This document shows positions 18,813 to 28,142 of a stretch of DNA of 64,000 nucleotides, one piece after another. The translations under genes were made by a program, and so were the position numbers. Positions within the stretch are counted from its first letter, which is position 1. Each line of letters starts with the position of its first letter. Origin of the DNA: Pseudanabaena sp. lw0831 (lineage in GTDB: Bacteria > Cyanobacteriota > Cyanobacteriia > Pseudanabaenales > Pseudanabaenaceae); assembly GCF_016584665.1 (NCBI RefSeq), contig NZ_BBJB01000085.1:62001-126000 (forward strand), in the 5' to 3' direction. The notes under the pieces were generated by a model. The model was not told the origin of the DNA. It saw only the letters and a program-made list of their open reading frames with translations, and searched no databases.

Positions 18813-19535
18813 GTGAATACCGTTCGTACTGTTTCTGATACTAAAAAAGATTTTTATTTAGCCTTCCCCAAGCCAGTCAATCAAGTCTATAGACGGGTTG
18901 TGGATGAGCTTTTGGTAGAAGTCCATCTGCTGAAAGTAAATCAAACATTTGTTTATGATGCAATTTTCGCATTAGGATTTGTGACAACTTTCGATCGCTT
19001 TACAGTGGGGTACAAGCCTGAAACCGATCGCTTTGCGGTATTTCATGCATTATGTTCAGCACTGCAATTTGACTCCGATCGCATTCGCCAAGATGCCACA
19101 GCTCTGAGCGACTTAGCGGCGCGATCCGCAAGTGATATTAAAACGCTATTGACCAACCTAGACTCTGGCATTAATCTTGAGCCTTTGTCTGGACAATTAC
19201 ACACGATCGCTAACAAAGAAAACTTTAAATACAGTCGTTTGCTCGGTGTCGGGCTGTACGCATTGTTAGAGATTGGCGATCCTGACGATATCGCCGATAA
19301 CACCAAGCGTGAAGAAGTGCTCAAGCTAGTGGGTGAAACGCTGAAATTTGGTAGCGATCGCTTACTGAAAGATATTGATCTGTATCGCTCTAACCTCGAC
19401 AAGATCGAGCAAGCACGTCAAATGATCGCTGATATGGTAGAAGCTGAACGGAAAAAACGTGCTCAGAAAGAAGCCGCATCAGTTAGTGCTGTAACTACCG
19501 AACCCGCAAGTGAAACTCCAGAAACTACGGCATAA
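18813..19535 (+). CDS. thf1: Thylakoid formation protein Thf1/Psb29
   Basis: Conserved cyanobacterial and chloroplast protein linked to photosystem II repair and FtsH protease maintenance. The family N-terminus NTVRTVSDTKKDFYLAF and YRRVVDELLVEVHLL are present, as is FALGFVTTFDRF. The open frame begins with a TTG at 18804, but GTG at 18813 gives MNTVRTVSDT, matching the usual family start, so I chose it (240 residues). The C-terminus is a charged helix (EAERKKRAQKEA) with an alanine/proline tail, as expected. It is probably followed by readthrough or termination at the palindrome before cutA. Confidence 0.94.
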   Translation: MNTVRTVSDTKKDFYLAFPKPVNQVYRRVVDELLVEVHLLKVNQTFVYDAIFALGFVTTFDRFTVGYKPETDRFAVFHALCSALQFDSDRIRQDATALSDLAARSASDIKTLLTNLDSGINLEPLSGQLHTIANKENFKYSRLLGVGLYALLEIGDPDDIADNTKREEVLKLVGETLKFGSDRLLKDIDLYRSNLDKIEQARQMIADMVEAERKKRAQKEAASVSAVTTEPASETPETTA

Positions 19536-19575
19536 GATCAAAAGATGGAAGGCTCTGCCTTCCATCTTTTGATCT
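19535..19575. terminator. Palindrome after thf1
   Basis: 19-bp perfect arms (agatcaaaagatggaaggc) with loop tct; the first base is the last base of the thf1 TAA stop. It separates thf1 and cutA, which are 50 bp apart on the same strand. Confidence 0.8.
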
Positions 19576-19585
19576 GTGATTAATC

Positions 19586-19912
19586 ATGTCAAGCTTAGAA
19601 CCGACTTTAATCGTGATCATGACAACTTTCCCTGAAATTAATCAGGCTCAAAGTACTGCCAATTTATTGGTTACAGAAAAACTTGCGGCTTGTGTACAAG
19701 TCTTACCTAGCATGACTTCTACATATATATGGGAAGGCGAGCTTTGCCACGAGTCCGAGCATTTAGTCTTAATCAAAACTTTGCAAACTAATTATGATGC
19801 GTTGGCATCTAGACTGCGATCGCTACACCCATACGAAACTCCAGAAATTATTGCTATACCTGCGATCGCTGTTGATCGAGACTATCTTCTCTGGGCAAGC
19901 GCTACTTTGTAA
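19586..19912 (+). CDS. cutA: Divalent cation tolerance protein CutA
   Basis: Small trimeric cytoplasmic protein of the CutA1 family (108 residues). Diagnostic segments: TTFPEINQAQSTANLLVTEKLAACVQVLP near the N-terminus, the YIWEGEL strand, and the C-terminal HPYETPEIIAIP followed by YLLWAS. Length matches the family. Proposed roles in copper/metal tolerance are general family knowledge, and the exact activity is unsettled. ATG at 19586. Confidence 0.95.
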   Translation: MSSLEPTLIVIMTTFPEINQAQSTANLLVTEKLAACVQVLPSMTSTYIWEGELCHESEHLVLIKTLQTNYDALASRLRSLHPYETPEIIAIPAIAVDRDYLLWASATL

Positions 19913-19920
19913 AATTAAAG

Positions 19921-19973
19921 AACCAATAAAGTTGTGTGGCGCGGCTCCGCCGCGCCACACAACTTTATTGGTT
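19921..19973. terminator. 53-bp palindrome between convergent genes, overlapping a stop codon
   Basis: 25-bp perfect arms with loop tcc; outer edge aaccaataaag and core gcgcggc/gccgcgc. The right arm contains the stop codon (tta at 19965-19967) and the last codons of the minus-strand hybrid kinase. Confidence 0.85.
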
Positions 19974-22900
19974 TGGGTTTAAGTGCAACGCGCTATGTGC
20001 TTTTTCTAAAGCTTGTATTAATTCCTTGATTTGAATAGGTTTGCTCACATAATCTTGCATCCCTGCTTCTAAACACATCTCGCGATCGCCTTGCATGGCA
20101 TTGGCAGTTAGCGCAATAATCCAAGGCTTCTGGGTAAACTCGGCAACGATTCTTCTTGTGGCGGTTAATCCATCCATTTCTGGCATATATACATCCATCA
20201 GAATTACATCATAGTTTTGGCGATATATCGACGCTAAAACCTCTGTGCCATTAGCCACGACATCCACACGATATCCTAAGCGATTGAGAAAACGGGTAGC
20301 AATTTTTTGATTGACAATATTATCTTCGGCTAGCAGGATCTTCAAAGGGAATTTGTTGGCAAAATTTTCATCGAAAAGCGAAATGTCTTTATTTTTTGCT
20401 TGACTTCTAACTATGGAATGACGACTATAGAGCTTTAATAAAGAGTTATATAATTGCGATCGCTTAATTGGTTTGCTCAGACATGTAGTGATCGGGTCAG
20501 GACTGAAGAAATCACAACTGAAGGAATGAGAGAGTAAAATCATTGGCAGCGAGTTTGATTGCATTCGCATTAACTTTCTGATATCACAATTGTCGCACTT
20601 ATCACTAGAATTATTTGCATTAATAGTGATTGGAATACTAGCATCAACAATTGCTAGATCAAATTGCTTGTCACTCTGTAGCCATGCGATCGCTTGCTCA
20701 CTGGAGTTAGTTGCTAGCACTTCCATTTGTAATGTTTGAGCAAATATAGTTAAGCTTTCACGACTAATGTCATTATCTTCGAGAATTAATAGGCGTTTAC
20801 CGACAAGACTCAAATCCCATCCTTCACGTACTGGTTCTTTTTTGTCGGCAACTGTAGATATCGTAAAAGTAAAAGTAGAACCAGATCCAACTTCGCTCTC
20901 CACAGACATCTCGCCTCCCATCAGTATGGTTAACTGGTTAGAGATCGCTAGTCCTAGACCTGTTCCACCATATTGGCGGGTTGTGGATGAGTCCACTTGG
21001 CTAAAGGGCTTAAATAGGCGAGCGTAGCGATCACTAGGGATGCCAATACCAGTATCTTTAACTGCAAATAGTAATTGATAATTTTGATGCTGCGGATCAA
21101 TTTCTTTTACAGATACTTTTAACGTCACTGCTCCTTGAGTGGTAAATTTAACTGCATTGCCAAATAAATTAACTAATATTTGTCTTAAGCGGGTTATATC
21201 AGTGACAATCCATTCAGGCACATCAGTATCTATGCAGTAGGCTAGCTCTATCCCTTTAGTAATTGCGGTAGAAGCTAAAAGATCTAGGGACTCTTCGATA
21301 CAATGCCGTAAGATAAAGGGATGAATATCTAATGTTAATTTCCCTGATTCAATTTTTGAGAAGTCAAGAATATCGTTAATAAGTGTGAGTAAATTATCTC
21401 CACTCGATCTAATGATTTCTGCAAATTCCTGTTGCTCAGAGTTAAGTTCTGTATCTAACAATAAACTTGTCATGCCAATCACCGCATTCATTGGCGTGCG
21501 AATTTCATGACTCATCGTGGCAAGGAATTCGCTCTTAGCGCGATTAGCTGTTTGGGCTGATTGCATTGCTTGTAACATTTCCATTTTTGCTTGCTGGCGT
21601 TCTAGATGCATGGCTAGAGAAGATGCCGAAATTCTCAATAGGCTAACTTCTACAGGATCGCGTAAGCGATCGCATAAGTAATCATGAAAGCTCAAAAAGC
21701 CCCAAAATTTTCCACTAACGACAATAGGCATCATTAAAATCGAGTTAATATTCTTGGATGTTAGAATTGGACTCTCAGCTTCAGAAATTGTCGATAAGGA
21801 CTCATTGACGATCTCTCCATTGGCAAGACGCGACAACCATTGCAAATTAACGATTATTTGCTTAAATCTAGTCTGCACTGATTCTTCATGGAGACCTATA
21901 TTTTCTGCAAACCAAGCGGAATGTAATTTGAGAGCAGGCTCATCAAATTGATCCTGCTCACAAATAAATAGCTTAATACTTGAAAAATCAGAAACTTTGC
22001 CCAGTATTCCTAAAATATTGCCATATTCTTGATATCTGATACTTTCGGTAAGTAGATGGCGCTGGATCTCGACGAGCATAGTGAGATAGCTTTCTCTTTT
22101 TTCCAGCGCCGCGATCGCAAGTTTGCGATCGGTAATATCTTTGTTTGTACCGACCATGCGAATTGGCTTATCTTGTTCATTCCACAAAGCTTTAGCTTGA
22201 GTTGATACCCATTTATAAGTGCCATCCTGACAGCGCAGTCGATATTCAGTTATATAGTGTTCAATTCTATGAGCAAAGTAATCTTCTTGTATCTGCAAAA
22301 GGCGATCTCGATCATCTGGATGAATCATATCTATCCAATCAACTGGTTTTTCATTGTCAATAATGGGGTTCATCCCTAACATTGTGCGCCAACGGTCTGA
22401 GCGAAATGTGACTCCAGTCTTGATATTCCAATCCCAAATACCATCATCGGCGGCTTGGCTCGCTAACTGCCATCTTTCTTCACTTTTAAGGAGTTCGGCT
22501 GTACGTTCTTTGATGCGTATTTCTAGGTTTTGATTTACTTCTTCAATTTCATGAAACTTCTCTTGGAGGGCGATCGCCATAACTTGGAAGTTATAGCCGA
22601 GGGCATCGATTTCCGTCAAATTACTGGAATGCCAAGTAAAATCTTTGTCTGTTGCTGGATTCTGCTGAAGATCTGTGGTCAGTCTCATTAATTTGGCGAT
22701 CGGTCTTGCAAAACTGCGGCTTAGGAAATTTGCAGCTATCGTAGCTGGTAAAATAATTGCAAGTAAAATCGCGAGAATTTTGGTGTGCAGTTCTTCGAGG
22801 ATATCAATGTATGAAACTGGAGACAAACGGACAACTAGACTCCAAGGAAGCTCATTACTAATCGTAACTTGCTGTAAATAATAAGACTTGCGCCAGCGAG

Positions 22901-24227
22901 TCATGGCTGACATGCCTTTTGCCTTTGGAAACCATTGGAACTGATCGATTCCAATAGTGTGAATTTCACCTCCCCGATCCAAATCAAAAAGCTGTTCAGT
23001 CAAAAAATCTGGAGAAGTACTAGAAATTATTTTATTCTGACGATCAATCAGAAAAGCCTCAGTTCTCAATGTTTTTGAATTCTCTATTAAAAAATTTTTA
23101 ATATTAGAGATGTCCAAAGCTGCAATAACGATGCCATTAAAGCGATTGTTTTTGAAGATTGGGACAGCAACATCAATGTGCGGATAAGCTGTCATCTCAT
23201 CAATGTGGATATCTCCAAAAACAATGCTCAAAGTTGATTGAACCTGCTGAAAGATATATTGCTTAACAGTAGTTTTACTGAGACTGGCTCTGGTTGAATC
23301 AGAAATATTGGGGAAAGCTGTCAAAATATTTCCTTCAATATCTGTAGTATGGATAGAGAGAAAGGTTGGTGTGGCTTTCCCTAGCGTAGTAGTGGCAAAC
23401 TGTAATCGTTCTAGGTTTTCATTATCAGCACTGATTGCGGCTAACTCTCGGATGGTCTGTGAATTGCGTTGATGCCAAAATTTTAGATCTGTAGTAAGGG
23501 ACGAAGTACTAGAAAGCAATTGACTATCAATTTCATGGTTAATATTTTGTAAAGACTGCGCCCCTGTCAAAATCGCGATCATGAAAATCGGCACAAAAAC
23601 AAAGGCTAACAACAGATGAAATAGCATTTGCTGGATGGGCTGATCATGGCGATCTCCATGCCCTTTCTGAAACCATTGCTTTAGTGGCAGATAATTAATA
23701 CATAAGCTAGCAATTAATGAGTTAAATGCGCCATTAATTACTTGCTTGAGAACTACTAGAACAACTGAGTTAAATCCAAATTTGAGAAAGAAAGCATAAA
23801 AAACGAAACATAAGGGTGCCCCTAAACATAGCCAATAGGAAAGCGCAAGCACGACGATGTTGCGCGATCGCCCTTTTTTTTCTTGATAACGTAGTCCAAT
23901 CCCAATCCACAAGCTTTCTAAAATCAACAAAACTGCGGCATAGGGATGTCCCCATAGAAAATAAGTATAAGTACTGGCGATCGCAGAGACCAGCACCCCC
24001 ATTGTGATCCCATAAAAATAGGTGGCGATCAGTACAAAAATGCTGCCGAACAAAAAATCAACACCAGAAAACAAAGGTAGTCGAAAATAATTCCCTAAAT
24101 ACCCTAGAGTCGAAAATAGTAAAAATACGAACAAATATTTCAGGATAAATTTACTTTTTAATTTAGCCTGAAATTTATCGTTGAAAAGTTTTCGTAGAAA
24201 TGTGGCGATCGGCAAGAAGAAATTCAT
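19965..24227 (-). CDS. Membrane hybrid sensor histidine kinase: TM region, dCache, HAMP, PAS, GAF, HisKA, HATPase, two REC
   Basis: 1420 residues. The N-terminal 190 residues are multi-spanning (MASE1-like integral membrane region). An extracytoplasmic Cache-type domain lies about 220-480, followed by a helix near 490-510 and HAMP. One PAS-PAC ends in TNKDITDRK, and a GAF-like domain precedes a coiled coil. HisKA has His907 in MSHEIRTP. ATPase motifs include NLFGNAVKF, DTGIGIP and GTGLGLAIS. Receiver 1 is divergent (ILEDNDIS... IVDASIP). Receiver 2 is canonical, with Asp1345 in LMDVYMP and YVSKPIQ. The C-terminus is trimmed directly by the palindrome carrying its stop. No cognate regulator is adjacent. 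Confidence 0.92.
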   Translation of the reverse strand: MNFFLPIATFLRKLFNDKFQAKLKSKFILKYLFVFLLFSTLGYLGNYFRLPLFSGVDFLFGSIFVLIATYFYGITMGVLVSAIASTYTYFLWGHPYAAVLLILESLWIGIGLRYQEKKGRSRNIVVLALSYWLCLGAPLCFVFYAFFLKFGFNSVVLVVLKQVINGAFNSLIASLCINYLPLKQWFQKGHGDRHDQPIQQMLFHLLLAFVFVPIFMIAILTGAQSLQNINHEIDSQLLSSTSSLTTDLKFWHQRNSQTIRELAAISADNENLERLQFATTTLGKATPTFLSIHTTDIEGNILTAFPNISDSTRASLSKTTVKQYIFQQVQSTLSIVFGDIHIDEMTAYPHIDVAVPIFKNNRFNGIVIAALDISNIKNFLIENSKTLRTEAFLIDRQNKIISSTSPDFLTEQLFDLDRGGEIHTIGIDQFQWFPKAKGMSAMTRWRKSYYLQQVTISNELPWSLVVRLSPVSYIDILEELHTKILAILLAIILPATIAANFLSRSFARPIAKLMRLTTDLQQNPATDKDFTWHSSNLTEIDALGYNFQVMAIALQEKFHEIEEVNQNLEIRIKERTAELLKSEERWQLASQAADDGIWDWNIKTGVTFRSDRWRTMLGMNPIIDNEKPVDWIDMIHPDDRDRLLQIQEDYFAHRIEHYITEYRLRCQDGTYKWVSTQAKALWNEQDKPIRMVGTNKDITDRKLAIAALEKRESYLTMLVEIQRHLLTESIRYQEYGNILGILGKVSDFSSIKLFICEQDQFDEPALKLHSAWFAENIGLHEESVQTRFKQIIVNLQWLSRLANGEIVNESLSTISEAESPILTSKNINSILMMPIVVSGKFWGFLSFHDYLCDRLRDPVEVSLLRISASSLAMHLERQQAKMEMLQAMQSAQTANRAKSEFLATMSHEIRTPMNAVIGMTSLLLDTELNSEQQEFAEIIRSSGDNLLTLINDILDFSKIESGKLTLDIHPFILRHCIEESLDLLASTAITKGIELAYCIDTDVPEWIVTDITRLRQILVNLFGNAVKFTTQGAVTLKVSVKEIDPQHQNYQLLFAVKDTGIGIPSDRYARLFKPFSQVDSSTTRQYGGTGLGLAISNQLTILMGGEMSVESEVGSGSTFTFTISTVADKKEPVREGWDLSLVGKRLLILEDNDISRESLTIFAQTLQMEVLATNSSEQAIAWLQSDKQFDLAIVDASIPITINANNSSDKCDNCDIRKLMRMQSNSLPMILLSHSFSCDFFSPDPITTCLSKPIKRSQLYNSLLKLYSRHSIVRSQAKNKDISLFDENFANKFPLKILLAEDNIVNQKIATRFLNRLGYRVDVVANGTEVLASIYRQNYDVILMDVYMPEMDGLTATRRIVAEFTQKPWIIALTANAMQGDREMCLEAGMQDYVSKPIQIKELIQALEKAHSALHLNPNQ

Positions 24228-24295
24228 TAAATAATCACTACTCTTAGTCCATTTTAGCTTACAGAAACAAACCCTCTCTTAAATAGTGCAAAGCT

Positions 24296-24400
24296 ACCAA
24301 GAACTCAAGTTCTTGGCTAAAAGCTAAAGTCGGTTGAAACCGACTGAAAAATTCAACCCGTTTCAACGGGTTTTAGCTCTTAGCCAGCACTTGAGTGCAG
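24296..24400. repeat. Nested imperfect palindrome, cyanobacterial type
   Basis: It contains the paired blocks gtcggttgaaaccgac and aacccgtttcaacgggtt within an outer inverted repeat (accaagaactcaagttcttgg; agctaaa/ttttagct; gcacttgagtgc). It lies in the 314-bp gap upstream of the kinase gene. Similar aacccgttt...aaacgggtt repeats occur in many cyanobacterial genomes. No gene is visible in the gap. Confidence 0.6.
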
Positions 24401-24486
24401 GGCATTCGCGATGTATGCAGATAAGCAGAAATGTTGTAGTAGGTGGTTGCCTTGCTTCGCTTCCAACAAGAGATTCATCATCTGCG

Positions 24487-24544
24487 TAAGGAAGCAGTTT
24501 TTTAGGTTGCGGCTTCGCCGCGCTATAAAAAAACTGGTTCCTTA
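24487..24544. repeat. TAAGGAA...TTCCTTA inverted repeat, copy 1
   Basis: Imperfect palindrome with outer taaggaa/ttcctta, an agttttttta/taaaaaaact middle and core gcggcttcgccgc. A related copy is at 55370-55427. The preceding sequence caagagattcatcatctgcg (24467-24486) is shared with 11593-11612. Confidence 0.6.
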
Positions 24545-24904
24545 TGTGGAAGGGATTTTTATTTTGTTTGGTTGAGTGATGCTATTACCAAATACAGGCG
24601 TAGGATCTAAACCAGTAATCAAACGGAAATGTGTAGGAGAAATATGTGGAGCGATTGGCTTGTTTTCCCAACCTTTTAAAAGCTCGTGCGATCGCTCTAG
24701 AAATACAACACCGCGAATCAGAGGTGTAACTCGCCAACTTTCGATTAAAACTTCAACAAGCGCTAGTTCGATTTGTGGAGGTGCGTAGGCTTGCAATAGA
24801 TCTTCCAAATATTCATCAAAATCTTCATCGTCATTGCCATCTAACTGATAGCTATCGACGATGTACTTTACTCTTTGGCGGCTAATTTCTTCCCATACTT
24901 CCAT
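24542..24904 (-). CDS. Hypothetical protein, 120 residues
   Basis: I do not recognise the family. The protein is small, soluble and acidic at the N-terminus (GNDDEDFDEYLEDLLQAY), followed by helical segments (PPQIELALVEVLIESWRVTPL) and a proline-rich C-terminus. The frame has core-like composition and one GCGATCGC, and the ATG at 24904 has a GGAG-like sequence upstream (ccgagggagtt on the coding strand). A conserved cyanobacterial protein is likely, but I cannot prove that from the window. It is divergent from sbcC. Confidence 0.65.
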   Translation of the reverse strand: MEVWEEISRQRVKYIVDSYQLDGNDDEDFDEYLEDLLQAYAPPQIELALVEVLIESWRVTPLIRGVVFLERSHELLKGWENKPIAPHISPTHFRLITGLDPTPVFGNSITQPNKIKIPST

Positions 24905-25042
24905 AACTCCCTCGGCTTTTATTGGCTATACCGCACCTATTAGGGGCTAAACTCTTGGTTATATAATGCATTATTATGATAATTAGATAACAATTAGTAT
25001 AACTGTATCAGAAAGATTCTTACAAGCCAAATTTCATAACAT

Positions 25043-28000
25043 ATGATCCCTCAGAAATTACGATTAATAAATTTCTTGAGCTATCAACAATTAGCCTTAG
25101 ATTTTAGTGGGCTACATGTTGCTTGTATTTGCGGTGCGAATGGGGCGGGAAAATCATCATTATTAGAAGCAATTTCTTGGGCGATTTGGGGTGCAAGCCG
25201 TGTGGCAAGCCAAGATGATGTAATTCATGTTGGCTCAAAAGAAGCACAAGTGGACTTTACCTTTATCGCAGGTGGTGAAGTCTATCGGGTAATCAGAACC
25301 CGATCGCGCAATAGTTCAACTTCTCTAGAATTTCAGGTGCAGAGTGAAGGAAAATTTAAATCCCTCACCGAGCGCAAGGTTCAATCGACTCAGCACACCA
25401 TCATTTCGCACCTAAAAATGGATTACGAAACCTTCGTTAATTCCGCATATTTGCGTCAAGGTCGGGCTGATGAATTTATGCTGAAGCGTCCGAGCGATCG
25501 CAAACAGATTTTGGCGGATATGCTAGCTTTGTCGCAGTATGACGAGCTTGCCGAACGTGCCAAAGACATTGCGCGAACTAGCAAGGGTGAGTCAGCAGTT
25601 TTAGAGAATATGCTGGTACATCTGCGAGAACAAATTCAATCAGGAGAGGCGATCGCACCGCAGTTAGAAATTTTGCGATCGCAGTTAGTTGACTTGCAAG
25701 CATGGGAATCTCGCGATCGTCAACAATTGCAAGTTGTGGAAGAATTGCAGAAACAATATCAAAATGTGACCCAGCAACTAACTTGGCAACAACAACAGCA
25801 AGCTTCACTCACTGCCAATTTGGCGCAATCATCACGACAATTAGCCAGTCAGCAAAAACAATTGCAGCAATTAGAATCATGCTTGACAATGCGATCGCAG
25901 ATTTTGCAGGACTATGAGCGCTATCAATTGCTATCAAACCAAGAATCAGAACTAGAACGTAAGTTTCAAAAGTATCAACATCTTTGCGATCGACGGGGAG
26001 AATTTAGTCATAAACTCGCGAGTTTGCAAAGTGAACTCAGGGGACAGTTAAGGGCTTATCAAGCGCAATTAGAGTCTCTATTGCAGCAAGACAGCGACTT
26101 GAAAGGGATTCTGAGCCGTACTAGGGAAATCGAAACTGCGATCGCCGAATTGCACAAAGCTAGGGCAGTCTTGCAAGAATTTGATCGTCTTCATTCTCAA
26201 TCCACACCGCTAATCCATCGCCATCAAGTTCTCAAGCATCAACTGGAAAGAGAGCAGACCAAACTGGCTGCAAAACTAGAAGAATTAGTTGCTAAACGCG
26301 AACAATTATATTTACAAGTCAAGAATCACGATCAATTGTTGGCTAATGCCAAAGAGCTAGATCGGCAAATTGTTTTATTACAAAACAAACAAGTTTATCA
26401 ACAGCGAGTTCATGAAAAAGGATTAGAACGCCGCGATTTTTTGGAGCGCTTAAAAACAAGATTGGCGGATAGTGAAGCTGCGTTTCATAAATTAGAATCA
26501 AAAATGCGTCAGTTAACTGTGCCAAATGCACCCTGTCCTCTATGCGATCGCCCTCTAGATGAAGCTCATTGGCAGCTAGTCCAGAAAAAGCATAAACAGG
26601 AATCTCGCGATTTGCAAGCCGATATTTGGGTAGTAAAAGAACAGCAAGCAGCCTCTAACTGTGAAATTGAAGTTTTGCGAGAAGAATATCGCGTTTTAAA
26701 AAAGGAACTCGCACCGCTTAATGATTTGATTCAGCGTAAAGGAACTTTGCAGGAAAGGCTCAAAGCGATCGCGGAGGCAAAGCAAAAGCTAGCGCTAATT
26801 GATGCCGAGATTGTGGATTTAGGCGATCGCCTTCAGACGCAAAACTATAGCCGTGAAGCATGGGATGAGATGGAACTCATCGATAAAAATATTTATAAAT
26901 TTGCTTACGACGAAAAAAATCATGCGCTTGCCCGTGGCGATGTTGAACGTTGGCGATGGGCAGAAATCAAACAATCAGAATTAAAAAATGCTCAGCGTCA
27001 AGCCGATAATTTATCTCAAAAAATTCCTGATCTACAAACCAAAATCAATCACTTGCAAGATCGGCTCACTAAAAATCTGATTGATTTAGAAGTGCAGCAT
27101 GAACTCGAACAATGCGATCGCACTCTTACACAGTTAGCCTACGATCCTGATCGACATCAACAACTCCGCGCTCAAAAACAAGAACTCACGCCATCATTAT
27201 TGCGCTATCAAGAACTCACTCGTGCCGAGCAGGAATATCCTGAGCTTCAGCAACAAGTTCAGCATTTACAACAGACTCAAAACGTTAATCAACAAGAATT
27301 ACAAAATATCACTGCTCAAATTTCCCAATTACAGTCACAGGTCAAAACTGTACATGGTGATCATGCACAGGAAATTCAATCTTTGCGTCAAAATTTACAA
27401 AACTGGCGATCGCAAATGGATGCTCTCCTCGCTCAAATTGGCAGCCTTCAGCAACAACAACAACAACTAGAGCAAAGTCGCCAACGCGAACAAGAAACGC
27501 TCTCTCAAATCGAAGTAGCCCGTCAACGCCAACGCATCCACACGGAACTCTATCAAGCCTTTGGTAAAAATGGCATTCAATCCCTGATGCTAGAAAATGT
27601 GCTGCCGCAAATCGAAGTAGAAGCCAATCAAATTCTCGCTCAACTTAGCGATCGCCAATTAAATGTGAGATTTATCACCCAAAAATCTGGTAAAAAAAGC
27701 GATCGCATTATCGAAACTCTCGATATTGAAATTGCTGATACTAAAGGCACTAGACCCTATGAGACCTATTCTGGCGGTGAAGCATTTCGGATTAATTTTG
27801 CGGTACGTCTAGCCCTCTCCCGCGTACTTGCCCAGCGCAAAGGCAGCACTTTGCAAACCCTGATTATTGATGAAGGCTTCGGCAGTCAAGACCAGTTAGG
27901 TTGCGATCGGCTTGTGAGTGCAATTAATGCGATCGCGCCAGATTTTGAGTGCATTTTAGTAATTACGCATATGCCACAAATGAAGGAATCCTTTAACACA

Positions 28001-28054
28001 TTGATTGAAGTGTCGAAGGGTGAGGAAGGCTCAACCGTGCAATTAGTAGGTTAG
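25043..28054 (+). CDS. sbcC: SbcC/Rad50-type exonuclease subunit
   Basis: SMC-like ATPase that works with the SbcD/Mre11 nuclease to process DNA hairpins and double-strand ends. The 1003 residues hold Walker A GANGAGKSS (31-39), a Q-loop region near YLRQGRADEF, long glutamine-rich coiled-coil arms, a zinc hook CPLC (498-501), the signature SGGE (910-913), and Walker B TLIIDEGFGSQD. No sbcD lies beside it. This enzyme is of special interest here because the window is full of long palindromes that would be substrates if extruded or formed on the lagging strand. Confidence 0.94.
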   Translation: MIPQKLRLINFLSYQQLALDFSGLHVACICGANGAGKSSLLEAISWAIWGASRVASQDDVIHVGSKEAQVDFTFIAGGEVYRVIRTRSRNSSTSLEFQVQSEGKFKSLTERKVQSTQHTIISHLKMDYETFVNSAYLRQGRADEFMLKRPSDRKQILADMLALSQYDELAERAKDIARTSKGESAVLENMLVHLREQIQSGEAIAPQLEILRSQLVDLQAWESRDRQQLQVVEELQKQYQNVTQQLTWQQQQQASLTANLAQSSRQLASQQKQLQQLESCLTMRSQILQDYERYQLLSNQESELERKFQKYQHLCDRRGEFSHKLASLQSELRGQLRAYQAQLESLLQQDSDLKGILSRTREIETAIAELHKARAVLQEFDRLHSQSTPLIHRHQVLKHQLEREQTKLAAKLEELVAKREQLYLQVKNHDQLLANAKELDRQIVLLQNKQVYQQRVHEKGLERRDFLERLKTRLADSEAAFHKLESKMRQLTVPNAPCPLCDRPLDEAHWQLVQKKHKQESRDLQADIWVVKEQQAASNCEIEVLREEYRVLKKELAPLNDLIQRKGTLQERLKAIAEAKQKLALIDAEIVDLGDRLQTQNYSREAWDEMELIDKNIYKFAYDEKNHALARGDVERWRWAEIKQSELKNAQRQADNLSQKIPDLQTKINHLQDRLTKNLIDLEVQHELEQCDRTLTQLAYDPDRHQQLRAQKQELTPSLLRYQELTRAEQEYPELQQQVQHLQQTQNVNQQELQNITAQISQLQSQVKTVHGDHAQEIQSLRQNLQNWRSQMDALLAQIGSLQQQQQQLEQSRQREQETLSQIEVARQRQRIHTELYQAFGKNGIQSLMLENVLPQIEVEANQILAQLSDRQLNVRFITQKSGKKSDRIIETLDIEIADTKGTRPYETYSGGEAFRINFAVRLALSRVLAQRKGSTLQTLIIDEGFGSQDQLGCDRLVSAINAIAPDFECILVITHMPQMKESFNTLIEVSKGEEGSTVQLVG

Positions 28055-28057
28055 TTA

Positions 28058-28130
28058 CAGCACTTTGCGCTCAAACTCAAACCAAAAAATTTTTAAAAGT
28101 GTTGCAAAGCAACACTTTTAAAAATTTTTT
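28058..28130. repeat. Shared prefix (acagc-ctttgcgctcaaac) plus 47-bp palindrome
   Basis: 28084-28130 is a perfect palindrome with loop aaa and core gtgttgc/gcaacac. It is preceded by a copy of a prefix (cagcactttgcgctcaaac, 28058-28076) that also precedes the palindromes at 42074, 59059 and 60127. It separates the convergent sbcC and glycosyltransferase genes. Confidence 0.75.
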
Positions 28131-28142
28131 GCTTCTATATTT